DNA of 57,502 nucleotides from Pelargonium nanum. Taxonomy: Eukaryota; Streptophyta; Magnoliopsida; Geraniales; Geraniaceae. A program made the position numbers and the translations under genes. The notes under the pieces are model-generated. The model made no database searches and was not told where the DNA came from. It was given only the letters and a program-made list of their open reading frames with translations. Each line of letters begins with the position of its first letter. Position 1 is the first letter of the stretch. Positions 1-10,070 of this stretch are shown here, piece after piece. Location of the stretch: contig JAYMTF010000084.1 of NCBI GenBank assembly GCA_036897485.1, positions 1-57,502 on the forward strand, in the 5' to 3' direction.

Positions 1-640
1 ATATTAACACGGTTAGGGTGTCTACGCGTCAACTTTACGAGCACCTCAAAATTGTTATCTCACTAAACAGTTTTAGGACATACATATGTGCATTTAAAAT
101 TTATATTATCAGGGAATGCACCTTAACTTAAGGTCTCAATTTCAAGTATCAAGGATTGTAATTGCGTTAAAATTTAGTATGAAATTTTTTGCTGCTCTTG
201 TGGTCCTACTCAGCTCGAATGATGATTGATTTGAGTGTGATACGACTTAAATGTGCTGATCTAGTGCTGATCGCGTACCAACTTCGAAAACTTTATTATT
301 ATTAAACCAAAATAAAATTTAAATTCTTGAGGCCACCTAGGACTTACTTTTGTCCTTCCAAAACTTTTCATCTCAACGTGGCACCAACCTCCAAGACACG
401 TTCCACACTTGTTGGAACTCCCATATATCCAAAACAACATTTATGGATTAATTAGTTGACGGTTTTTGTATTTGAATTCAAGCACCATCAATCCAAAACT
501 AAAAACCGTTTGCTTTGGCTACACTTAAGTTTCCTAAAGACTTTTTCAATGTGTCTACAACACAACTCCACTCTCAAATCCCATTTTCTCCATCTCCAAA
601 TCCAACTTTTGTTTCAAAAGTACTAAATAAAAACCCACAA
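1..640 (+). other. Upstream region of the tetraspanin gene
   Basis: AT-rich DNA without a recognisable gene. It should hold the tetraspanin promoter and 5' UTR. A weak TATA-like stretch (catatatcc, about 423-431) is the only core-promoter candidate I can point to. The reading frame of the gene extends upstream to 515, but only through a TTG codon, so this part is treated as untranslated. Confidence 0.4.
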
Positions 641-2226
641 ATGGCTCCTCGTGTACCCAACATTTTTGTAGCCATTTTGAATAGTTGCTTCTTGGTGATC
701 TCTCTAGGCTGCCTTGGTTGTGGCCTCTATTTCATGGCAATGGGAGAGTCCAAGTGCCACAAGATGCTGGCCAGCCCTCTCCTCCTCACCGGCACGTTCT
801 TCCTCGTCGTGTCGTTGCTCGGGTTCATCGCTTCTTGCTACCAGAGCACTTTTTTTATGTACCTCTATTTAGCGGTTATGTTCGCGTTGTTGTTAGGGTT
901 GATCGGGTTCACTTTGTTCGTGTTCATCGTCACCAACGAGAGTGCAGGCAAGGCCGTTTCGCAGCGGGGCTTCGGGGAGTATCGCCTCGGGGATTACTCA
1001 AATTGGATGCGAAACCATGTCGTGGATCCCGAGCATTGGGATAAAATCAAGAGTTGTTTGGTTCAGGCTGAGGTGTGCCACAAACTCGCAGGACAAGGAC
1101 AAGGCGATGAAGTGTCTCCTTTACAGGTACTGTACTTCCATTTATACATTTTTTCAAAGTACAACTTATACATATATACTAAAAAAAAATGATGATTTGA
1201 TACTAATTACACAAACAATTTTGAGATTCTATATTTCATAGTTAATTACATTGAATATTCTTTACTATGTGTTAAATCTTTATGTAACTTTGAAAGGTTT
1301 AAAAATATAAGTTTTAGTAACTGTACTCAGTTATTTTATGTTTGAACTATCAGTTTATCCCCTCAAAATAGGATTAGAACAGTTATGGACCTATGAATAG
1401 CACAAGAATTACATTTTAAATTTTTAATTAAAAGGCATACAAATCAAATAAAATTTTAAGATTTTGTGTTTATTTTTGTTTTGATTTTATAATACAAAAA
1501 TAAATAGAACAATTTTGAGTGGTTGTTAGGTATATTTTAAGAGAAATTTGATTGTGAATTCTGTTTATTTAGAAGAAAAAAAAACCCTTTCTATTGTGAG
1601 AACATAGAGTTTTTGGATCAAAAATACACTATTCAACTAAAAGTTTTTTTTTATTGAAAATGAATGAATCATAAACAAATGAAGTGCAAATGCATTAAAG
1701 TACACTGAAAACATGTATCTAATACCACATTTGTTATATAATATTGTAGTGTATCGTGTCCTAAATTTTATTAAAATTGTATATCATTGTATTTGTATCG
1801 TCTCGTAATTCGTGCATGTATAATGTATACATATGATATAGATGTAAATAATCATATATTCATCGAATTAACTCGTTATAATTTGTGTTTCATATATATT
1901 TGTAGTCGGGGTGTTGCATGCCACCTTCTGGATGCGGATACAAATCTGAAAATGCGACTTTTTGGACCATCCCAACAAAGGGACCAAAGTCCAAAGATAA
2001 AGATTGCTTAAAATGGAGCAATAAGCAAACATCACTGTGTTACGACTGCAGCTCTTGCAAAGTAGGAGTTCTTAAATTTGTTAGGAAGCAATGGAGACTT
2101 TTGGGTACAATTCATTTGGGTATCATTGTGTTTCTTCTTCTCATCTACTCGATCGGTTGTTGCGCGGCAAGAAGTAATTCAAGACGATCAAAACCTAAAT
2201 ACTCCAAATATAGACCCTCTGCTTGA
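641..2226 (+). CDS. Tetraspanin (TET7/8/9-like membrane protein)
   Basis: Plant tetraspanin of 268 aa. Exons are 641-1126 and 1906-2226; the intron begins GT, ends AG and is in phase 0. Seen in the translation: four hydrophobic segments (about residues 8-32, 46-66, 72-97 and 227-248), a small first loop, and a large extracellular loop carrying the plant signature GCCMPPSGCGY (residues 164-174) created at the exon junction. The tail is short and basic. In the family these proteins organise membrane microdomains at the plasma membrane and on exosome-like vesicles and act in development and defence. The ATG at 641 is chosen because it gives the usual tetraspanin N-terminus. The two-exon structure with the intron just before the GCC motif is typical of plant tetraspanins. 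Assignment to the TET7/8/9 branch rests on overall resemblance only. Confidence 0.92.
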
Positions 2227-2939
2227 ACGTCGCCTTTCTTTATTTTTCGGTGCATAACACTTGTGTACATTATGTACACACATGTCAACAGAGTTGACTA
2301 GATTGATATATATCATACTTTTCAACTCCCCAGCAAGATTTATACACGTAGAATGTGTGTCGAGCACAAATGTCACGTGTTAGCAATGAGCGACAAAATT
2401 GGAATCATTTTTTCCAGTCGCATTTATTGAGATGTTGACGTAAACTATGTGCACCAATACTTTTTTTTGTTTTTCTCTTATTGTTTCTTTTATTTTAGTT
2501 TTATGTTGATAGAAATATATATTTTAGTTTTTATTTATTTATTTTGGATCATATAATTTATTTATTTGATGTCTTATTCATACATATTCTTTTTCACTTT
2601 TCTTCTTCTTGTTAATGCTAGAAATGGCCATCCGTATATCATATTTGGTCATCTAATTATTTTTAAATCATAGTTGATTCTTGGATTATTCAATTTCATC
2701 GCCCATAGTCTAAAATATATTTATTTAACGTTTCATTTGTTCTAAAATTTGACACACGTCTTACCTGCTATTAATTGAGTGCATTTGCAAAATTTGAATT
2801 CAAAATATAATGGAGAATCAAATATATATTATTTTGAGAGAAACAACAAGAGCATTATTAATTATTCAAATCAGCCATTTCAAAAAAATTATTTTTTTTA
2901 TTCAAATCAGTAGTTAACAAGGATAAGATAGGAACTAGA
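2227..2939. other. AT-rich intergenic stretch
   Basis: No gene seen. It holds the tetraspanin 3' end and AT-rich spacer. A short motif (tattcaaatcag) occurs twice next to a run of T at about 2861-2910, at the apparent 3' edge of the adjoining LINE relic; I could not define a convincing target duplication from it. Confidence 0.4.
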
Positions 2940-5160
2940 CTATTGTCACCGAACCAACCCACTATGCCTGACACATAACCCGATGACTTTGCAAGGCAAT
3001 GAGCCACTTGATTCGCAAACCTACGAACATGAACAAATTATGTGCTACCGAAATGACTAGACATATCCAAAATATCATCAATAATGAGACCAAAGACTCT
3101 GGAGTCCTCCCCTTTCGTTTTTATTGTTGTGATTACAAAAGTCGCATCCGACTCAACTTGAATCGTCTTCCAACCACGATTTTCGATCCAGCTCAAGGCT
3201 TCTCGAATCGACATGGCCTCGACTATCCGAGCTTTCATCACTCCTAACCAGCCGACCATCCCACCACCTTAGCTCTTGTCATTCCGGTCGCGCACGATCC
3301 AGCCACCCCTAGACTTATTTGACTCAGTAAACGATGAACCATCTTCATTTACTTTCAACACGTTTTGCGTAGGAGGACTCCAACTTAAGGCACTTGCTAG
3401 AACCGCTCGCCTCTGCCGGAGACTCACAGATTCTCGGGCCTGGTTCCACGCATGTTGCAAAGCCGATTCTCTCTCCCATTTTTCAGCCCGGGCCCCATTA
3501 TTTTAGAAATTCCATATGCCGCAAGCCATATAAAGAGCTCGGGACAACAACTCCTTATCTCCCCTACTTTACTAAAGCTGAAAACCAATCTGACACCGTG
3601 CCAAACAGATCACAAAAGCTATCTAAACCGATTAGACCTCAGCACTTTCTTGCAAATTCACAATGAAGAAGGGCATGATGGACTGTCTCATCGGGCAAAC
3701 GGCAACGCGGATCATCCACAACACACCAAATAAAACTCGGATTTGCCCCAAGGGGAAAGGGCCGAGGTCTCCGAGAAATAGCCGGCTTTAAAGACCCTCG
3801 CGAATAAAGAGTTCGGCGCATTCTCGAGATGCCAAAGTTTCTTGCCGAGGAGAAGGACATTAAAATCATGGATATTTCGGAAACTCAAACCTCCCTCAAG
3901 TTCAATGAACGCCTTTCGGGTTACAACCACCCGACTACACCAATAAGAATTCATAATTGCCTCAACCTGATTACACACCGTTTGTGGTAGGAGATATACA
4001 CTCAAGACGTAAAACGAAATTGCTTGTGCAACAACTTTTTATTTCTTTCCCACCCTTCGACAACGCTTTTGAGTTCCAAGACGATACACAATTACGAATC
4101 CGATCTACAATTTTTTGAAACATTTGAACCTGATGGCCTTCCACTCCCACTGGCGTTCCAAGATATTTCTCGAAAGAGTCTACCAGACCCAACACTTCAG
4201 CCACTGATTGTTGGACATGAGCTGTAACATTAGAGCTGAAAACAAAATATAGACGATTTGTGAAAATTGACACATTTTTCTGATCCCTGCTCATAGACAC
4301 GAAGGACCCTCTTCACCACCTCTGCTTCCGACCCCTATAAGTCCTAAAAAGTATTAGCGCATTATCCACAAAGAAAAGATATGACACTCCGGGCGTCCCT
4401 CTCGCCACACGACACTCATGAATACTCCCCCGCTGCACCTCAGCTTGCAAAAGTGCCGACAAGCCTTCAACGAATAATAATAAATAAATATGGCGAAATG
4501 GGATCACCTTGCCAGATTCCTTTCTCCGGCACAAAAAATCTGACAATACACCCTCGAACTCAACCCAAAACCTGACTGATTTAACACAACTCATCATTAG
4601 ATTTACTTAGGTCGGATTGAAGCCAAGCGTAAGCATCATTTGTTCCAAAAAGTTTCATTCAACAATGTCGTACGCCTTTTCCATATCCAATTTGAATGCA
4701 CCCCACCTATATTTGCCAACAGTCTTCCTGCGAATATAATGGAACAATTCATTAACAACGCAAATAATGTCTGAAATCAGTCTACCCGGGATAAAAGCGT
4801 TATGAGTATCAAAATTAATGTCTTGCAAGTCCGTGCATACCTTTTCTGTCACGTACCCTTTCGGGATGCCCCTCGCCTGCACCCACATGCTCAAATTCCA
4901 CAATTTCACAGTTGCGGGATGTTCGCTAATCTTCAATTTCTTCAAAACCAAAGCATGTCCATTATACATCCATGGACCTTCTTCCAGCATTTTCCTTGCG
5001 TCTTCCTCGCTATAAAAATAGAAAAAGGAATTGTTCATGCCGGACCCTACTGTGAACTGGTGGCGCAACCTCCGCGATCCTGACCCCATCACCGGTTTCC
5101 ACAACACTGCCATCATTTGTTGTGTATTCGGAAAGTTTATCGGAGCCTCCATCAAAAGCC
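2940..5160 (-). mobile_element. Decayed L1-type LINE relic with an internal deletion
   Basis: Minus-strand remnants appear in the order expected for a plant LINE: DUF4283 (5155 to about 4820); reverse transcriptase starting at NAFIPGRLISDIICVVNELF and KLDMEKAYDIVE (about 4815-4655); more RT with a ruined catalytic box, FVDNALILF in place of a YADD/FADD type (4597-4313); RT thumb (4300-3971); connector (4005-3712); zinc-binding segment (3869-3639); and RNase H (3460-3269 and 3259-3038). Frameshifts and stops separate the pieces. DUF4283 is joined in frame straight to the middle of RT, so zinc knuckle, endonuclease and RT N-terminus are missing. No target duplication was identified. Confidence 0.85.
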
Positions 5161-5427
5161 TACCCGCGAGAATATAGTTCTACCAAATACATGAGAAATA
5201 CATGTAAATAGATTACATGAATGAATCTTTCTCCAACATTTTATCAACATCTCATTCTTTTGCTTAATTTAGTCAAACTAATTGTTTGCATGTTTGGATG
5301 GTTTTGACAACCTCGCATAGAGATAAACAAGGGGGAAATCCAATTCAATTGTTGCGTTTTTTGAAATCTTCAAAAAAGAAACTCCCTTAACTTCTAAAAA
5401 TGATTTTTCAAATTTTTACCGTAGTTA

Positions 5428-5445
5428 AAGATAACTACTTGAATA
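5428..5445. repeat. Left 18-bp target site duplication of the ORF1-only LINE
   Basis: The sequence aagataactacttgaata here recurs exactly at 7292-7309. The two copies bracket the LINE derivative, and the right copy follows its A-rich 3' tail, as expected for target-primed reverse transcription. Confidence 0.9.
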
Positions 5446-7291
5446 AGTGGAAAAGCGGCTGGGTCTCTCATTGGAGAGTAGAAACTAGGTTTTCATAGGT
5501 GAGTTGATTCGGCGGCTATATATCAGGCGGTAGGGTTCAGTGACTTCATCGGAAATCAGAGTACGGCGAATGGCAAACACAGGGGACATGGGTGTGGCGG
5601 CTGTCGGGAACGGAGTAGGGGACCAATGCTCTTCGGCGTTGGGGGTTGAACGGACTGGGAGGGAGGGGTTGACCGGAGCGGAAGGGAATGGTTTTCACAG
5701 TGAGGGGAGGGCGAAGCCGGGGCATGGTGAGTTGGGGCTGACTCTGGCCGGCCACGGTAGCAGGATGGTGGCTGCGGATCGAGGTCGTGGTCGCGACCCA
5801 ACAAGGAGGTCGTGATCGAGGCGTCGGGAGTTCGGCGGTAGTAGCAGGCGGTGGCCGTGGATCTGGGTCCGTGATCCGGAAGGGTGGCGGCGACTCAGAT
5901 GGTGGTAGGGATGGTGTCCATGAGATACTCCGAGGGGTTCAAGCGTTGGGCGTCGATGACGATCTGGTCGTCATCAAATATGGTTCGGGAGTGACGCCTT
6001 TGGAAGACAAGACCAAAGATGTGTTTAGCTTTATTGGGAGGTTCTTTTCGGATGCACCCATCAATTTTGTGAACATGCAACAAATGACTGCATGGTTGTG
6101 GCGACCAAAAAAGGGGGTGACGACAAAGAAGTTACTTGATCCATCTCTCAATTCTAGTCGGATTTCTCGATACATGTTTGAGTTTTATGACAAAGGTGAT
6201 GCAGACAAGGTGGAGACGAGAGGCCCTTGGACGTACAAAGGGAGGGTCCTCATCTTGGAAAAGTTAAAATCGGGTGATAATCCTTTTGCGATCGAGTTGA
6301 ACAAGCTGGATCTCTGGATTCAGGCTAGAGGTATTCCTTTTAATTATGTGTCTTTGATGGTCTGCAAGGATTTGGGTAATGCTGCAGGTGAATTTTTGGA
6401 GGCTGACCCTTTGAACTTCCGGGGGGGATGAGGTTCCTATGCTTGGATCCGGGTTCGCCTTAATATCAGGAACCCGCTGAGAAGACGGGCTATGTTGGAG
6501 TTTGCGAGCATGGGGAACCATTTGATTATGTTCCAATATGAAAACGTCCCTACATTTTTTATGTATGTGGCCGTCTATGTCACATCGAGAAGGACTGCAC
6601 TCGCGTACTTCCTGCGCATTTATCGGTTCAAGGGAGGCCTTATGGGCCGACTGGTAGCTCCGAGAGGCAGGTGCTCATCTATTGGGTTGCCGTGGATTCG
6701 TGCGGGCCTGGCACAAGAGTGGGTGGTGGGTGATGATACCGGTGTAACAGAGGAAGTCCCGGAGGAACCGGTTCCGATGGAGGAGCCGGTCCCGATGGAT
6801 GTAAGCAGAAGGACAGTCGCAGTTTTTAAGAGGAAAATGAATATGGCTATTGAGGAGGAGGGCGCGGGACATTCGGAGGAGGTACGGGCCGTAGGTGCTC
6901 GAGATGCGAACCTGGATAGCCAGGTTCGCAAGGACTAATTAAGTCTAAGGTAGGTGCCTTCCGTGGTAGAGTCAGGTTACGGGAGGATGCCTGTTTTTTC
7001 GGTCTGACTCATATGATCTTGGTGATGGTTACGGGGTTGGCACCTCGGCAAGTTGGGGGGGAAGAGTTATCTAGGGCCCCCGATTTGTTTTTAGAGCCTG
7101 TTCTATACGAGCAGGCTCCTTCAAGTGGCATTCCACAACTTGGTTCATTTGGTCTAGTTATCTTTATGTTTCTTATTGCTTTAGTTGTTTTTCATTGGCT
7201 AGTTTCCTTTATTACGTTTCTTTCGCTTTGTATGCCATCTTAACTTTTTTTGGTTTAATGAGAAGTACAAGCATTTAACTTAAAAAAGAAG
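5446..7291 (+). mobile_element. LINE derivative carrying ORF1 only, with perfect target duplications
   Basis: An insertion of 1846 bp in + orientation between identical 18-bp repeats (5428-5445 and 7292-7309), ending in a short A-rich tail. Its GC-rich first 1.5 kb encodes a LINE ORF1 (DUF4283 plus zinc-knuckle remnant). After about 6940 there is only a T-rich 3' UTR-like segment. No endonuclease, reverse transcriptase or RNase H is present. It is therefore an internally deleted copy mobilised in trans, or a spliced or recombined transcript inserted by LINE machinery. The perfect duplication argues that the present structure is what inserted, or that the deletion arose cleanly afterwards. Confidence 0.85.
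5540..6938 (+). pseudogene. LINE ORF1 (DUF4283 / zinc-knuckle protein), frameshifted
   Basis: The open frame 5787-6431 has a Gly/Arg-rich N-terminus followed by DUF4283 (about 5990-6415; landmarks DAPINFVNMQQMTAWLWRP, GPWTYKGRVLILEKL, LDLWIQARGIPFNYVS). A frame break follows a G run near 6421-6428. The next frame (6492-6938) covers the RNA-binding knuckle region, but CGRLCHIEKDC is readable only in another frame (about 6555-6590), and the position of the first zinc cysteine appears to be Phe. An acidic tail ends at 6938. In the family this protein binds the LINE RNA. As it stands the copy cannot make a full product. Confidence 0.8.
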
Positions 7292-7309
7292 AAGATAACT
7301 ACTTGAATA
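7292..7309. repeat. Right 18-bp target site duplication of the ORF1-only LINE
   Basis: Exact copy of 5428-5445, directly after the A-rich tail of the LINE derivative. Confidence 0.9.
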
Positions 7310-8380
7310 TATTAGAAGTAAAATTGTCATAATTTGCATATAGTACAACTTTTTATACAATCCACATATACAAACTAATTCATGCTCTTAAATTGGATAT
7401 TAATAAATTGCTTAAATTTTAAACTACATTGTATTTACTTTTGAACGACATTAAACCTATTTAACTGTATTCAGGGATGAAGATTGCATAATGCGCATAA
7501 AACATTTGCGCTTGGTTTACAATCGTAGTATATTCTCAACATTATCATCTCATGTATTTGGTGTTGTGTCTTATAGTTAATCTGGTTCAAAACACACAAT
7601 GTCCAAAGACGCACACAAGTTTTTTTAGTTAACACCAAATTGACGTTTTATTGAATTTCAATTATATAAAATTAAATTCATAAACGTAATAACAAAGATA
7701 ATTTCAATAAGCAAATAAACTCAATAATAAAGGACAAGATAACGGAAGCAAGTAAATGCAATTACAAAATAAATGAGCAATTAACAAAGATGAAGCAAAA
7801 TATATAAATATAAGAAAACGATAAGATAGAAAGACAAAGGTTTTGGGAGAGTGTTTAAAAACATAAAAGTTAATAAAACCGAAATTTAAATAGAACAAAA
7901 GTTTATAAAAAAACGAATTATGTAAAAAGTCTGAAACCGAAAGAAACGGCAAAGAAAATTGATTTGAGTAACAAAATAGAAGCGAGACAAATTTCGATAG
8001 TAGAAAATAAATAAAGAAAGAAAACAATAGCCAAAGCAAAACATAACATAGAGAAGAAAAAAACGCAAGAAAAGAAAAACAGGCGAAAACAAACAAAACA
8101 ATAAGAACGAAAAGTGAATAAAACCAAATTAGAAAAACTGAAGAAAATAAAAAGGATGAACTGGAAAGAGCTCACAGATCGTTCTAGCTAGTAGAGCTGG
8201 CCTTAAGAAGGTTCAGACTCTCCATTTCTAATTTTGTTAGTTAACTCAAATTTAAAATGTGGATTTTCTTCGTCACAAGCTTCATATGTTTTTTCTAAGA
8301 TGCATTTTGTTTTCAACATAAGATAACAACTATTCCACTTAGTTTTTATACAAACGAATTCTACCTATGGATTTGGCGAA
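7310..8380. other. Intergenic stretch with a strand-asymmetric A-rich tract
   Basis: No gene seen. From about 7690 to 8165 the + strand is strongly A-rich with few T, so the minus strand opens long Phe/Leu/Ser-rich frames that look like membrane proteins but are compositional artefacts. The tract could be a decayed retroelement segment; I see no domain, LTR or primer site to prove it. Confidence 0.4.
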
Positions 8381-8705
8381 ATGTTCTAATTTGACACGGT
8401 TTCTGAAATTATTTAAACTAAATTGACACGATTGAATAACCTTTGAACTAAATTGATTCGACTAATAGTTTAAGGACTAAATCGACATTGGATAATTCAA
8501 AGACTAAATTGGACGTTTTTCCTATTTGATACGGTGAATCCAAAAGAAAACCTAAACACAACGTAGGCTATATATCGATGAAAGTAGAGATGACGTGGCT
8601 ACATGACTGGTTGTAACAGCAGCAACAACGTTGGCCATAGCAGCCGCAAACCCAAAATCATCAACAAACAACAACACACTCGCGCTCGCTCGATCAAATC
8701 AAGGA
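8381..8705 (+). promoter_or_regulatory. Promoter region of the RING-H2 gene
   Basis: A TATA-like box (ctatatatc) lies at 8568-8576, about 130 nt before the ATG at 8706. An ACGT-core element (TGACGTGG) lies at 8590-8597, downstream of the TATA. Upstream, 8390-8520 repeats short phrases such as actaaattgacacg, a pattern common in plant MITE debris. Box positions are read directly; their activity is inferred. Confidence 0.4.
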
Positions 8706-10070
8706 ATGGCCATGGCCGATATCACCTACCTCCACCTCCACGATCCTGACGACGACCCATCATCTCTTGCCTTCGACTCTCTCCCCTACTGGTCCCACCA
8801 CGACGACTTCGATGTCTACGCCTCCGATTCCGACTTTCCTCCCTCCGATCAGCCCCTCCACCACCACCACCACCTCTACTCCTCCGACGACTCCGATTCC
8901 TCCCTCCCCGATCTCCTCGTCCGCCGCCAAAATCAGGTCAATTTCGTGATGGACTTGTTCCAGCAGCGGGTCGAGCAGTCCTCGATCGGGATTGGGATCG
9001 GTGAGGGTGGTTTGGTCTCCGAGGCGCTTCACGGCTCCGATTTCGGTGTTATTGAGGGAAATGGTGAGGTGGGTATGGAGGATTTGGAGGTTGATTTGGG
9101 ATTAGGGTTAGGGTTGGGGCTAGGGTTTGGTTTGGATGGGGATGATGAGCATGATAATTGTGGGTTTGTGGTGGAGTATTGTTGTGATCATGACGATGAT
9201 GGCGATGATTTCTTTGTGGAGAGGAGGGGTTCGGATTCGGTTTCGGCTTCGGCATCGAGTGTTGGTGGTGTTGCGCCTTTTACTAATGTTGTTAGGGTTG
9301 ATGGGTTCGAGTCCGGTTCGGACGAGGAGGTGGAGAATGAGGTGCCCGGGATCGATCTGCATTCGGGTGACGAGTATGGATTAGATCATGATGATGAAGA
9401 TACAATTATTCCTCTTTGTTGGGATTCATTTCAATTGGAGGATCGGAGAGAGGCGAATGAAGATTTTGAGTGGGAGGAAGTGGATGGTAGGGTTGATGAA
9501 AGAGAGGTTTTGAGCATGTTCCTTGAAGCTGATGACGCTGAGGAGGAGGGATCGGTCTCTGTGTCGGTTTCTCCTCCAAGTGCAGCTATAGAAGTGGTCG
9601 ACATTGAGAGGATTGGGGGTTTGGGAAATTTGGAGTGGGAAGTTCTGCTCAATGTTGATAATTTGGAGAGGAACCCGGATTTAGAACATGATACCGAACC
9701 GTATTTCGGTGAACATGATGATTATTTCTATACTCCGGACCACGAATTGTTGTTTGGGCAATTTACCGAGATTGAAAATGCTATGGTAGGGCGCCCTGCA
9801 GCCTCCATATCTGTGGTTCAGAATCTTCCTTTGGTGGTTGTATCTCAAGAGGATGTTGACAATAATAATGCCCTATGTGCGGTTTGTAAAGACGAGATGA
9901 CTGTTGGGGAAAAAGCAAAGCAGCTACCGTGTACCCATCGCTACCATGGGGATTGCATCGACCCGTGGTTGGGAATTCGCAATACTTGTCCTGTTTGTCG
10001 TTATGAGTTGCCTACAGATGATGCTGATTACGAACGGAGGAGGACCCTCAGAGCTCGCCAAGGGATGTAA
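8706..10070 (+). CDS. RING-H2 finger E3 ubiquitin-protein ligase (CIP8/At5g08139-like)
   Basis: Intronless gene for a 454-aa protein. The C-terminal RING-H2 domain (residues 391-431) has all eight zinc ligands in order: CAVC, CTH, RYHGDC and CPVC, with WLGIRNTCPVCRYELP at the end. Such proteins recruit a ubiquitin-loaded E2 and pass ubiquitin to substrates, in the cytosol or nucleus. The rest is very acidic and low in complexity (Asp, Glu, His and Ser runs), with a Gly-Leu repeat at about residues 129-145 and no signal or membrane segment. The frame opens upstream to 8631 only through a TTG; the first ATG is at 8706 (MAMADITYLHLHD), with a second ATG two codons later that could also serve. 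The RING context (PTDDADYERRR after it) matches the plant CIP8-type group; the substrate is unknown. Confidence 0.9.
   Translation: MAMADITYLHLHDPDDDPSSLAFDSLPYWSHHDDFDVYASDSDFPPSDQPLHHHHHLYSSDDSDSSLPDLLVRRQNQVNFVMDLFQQRVEQSSIGIGIGEGGLVSEALHGSDFGVIEGNGEVGMEDLEVDLGLGLGLGLGFGLDGDDEHDNCGFVVEYCCDHDDDGDDFFVERRGSDSVSASASSVGGVAPFTNVVRVDGFESGSDEEVENEVPGIDLHSGDEYGLDHDDEDTIIPLCWDSFQLEDRREANEDFEWEEVDGRVDEREVLSMFLEADDAEEEGSVSVSVSPPSAAIEVVDIERIGGLGNLEWEVLLNVDNLERNPDLEHDTEPYFGEHDDYFYTPDHELLFGQFTEIENAMVGRPAASISVVQNLPLVVVSQEDVDNNNALCAVCKDEMTVGEKAKQLPCTHRYHGDCIDPWLGIRNTCPVCRYELPTDDADYERRRTLRARQGM
9096..9130 (+). repeat. Telomere-like GGGTTAG run inside the RING-H2 coding sequence
   Basis: Degenerate repeats of (T)TAGGGT type lie inside the reading frame and encode the LGLGLGLGLG stretch of the RING-H2 protein. 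The run is short and imperfect. It could be chance coding of a Gly-Leu repeat or an exapted telomere-like repeat. Confidence 0.6.

Noticed and set aside
515-640. N-terminal extension of the tetraspanin
   Set aside because: Opens with TTG, and the extra 42 residues are not found in tetraspanins; the ATG at 641 gives the usual N-terminus.
7704-8175. Minus-strand frames rich in Phe, Leu and Ser resembling a membrane protein
   Set aside because: They arise from the A-rich + strand; no domain, no start context and several overlapping frames of the same kind.
8631-8705. N-terminal extension of the RING-H2 protein
   Set aside because: Starts with TTG; the first ATG in frame is at 8706.
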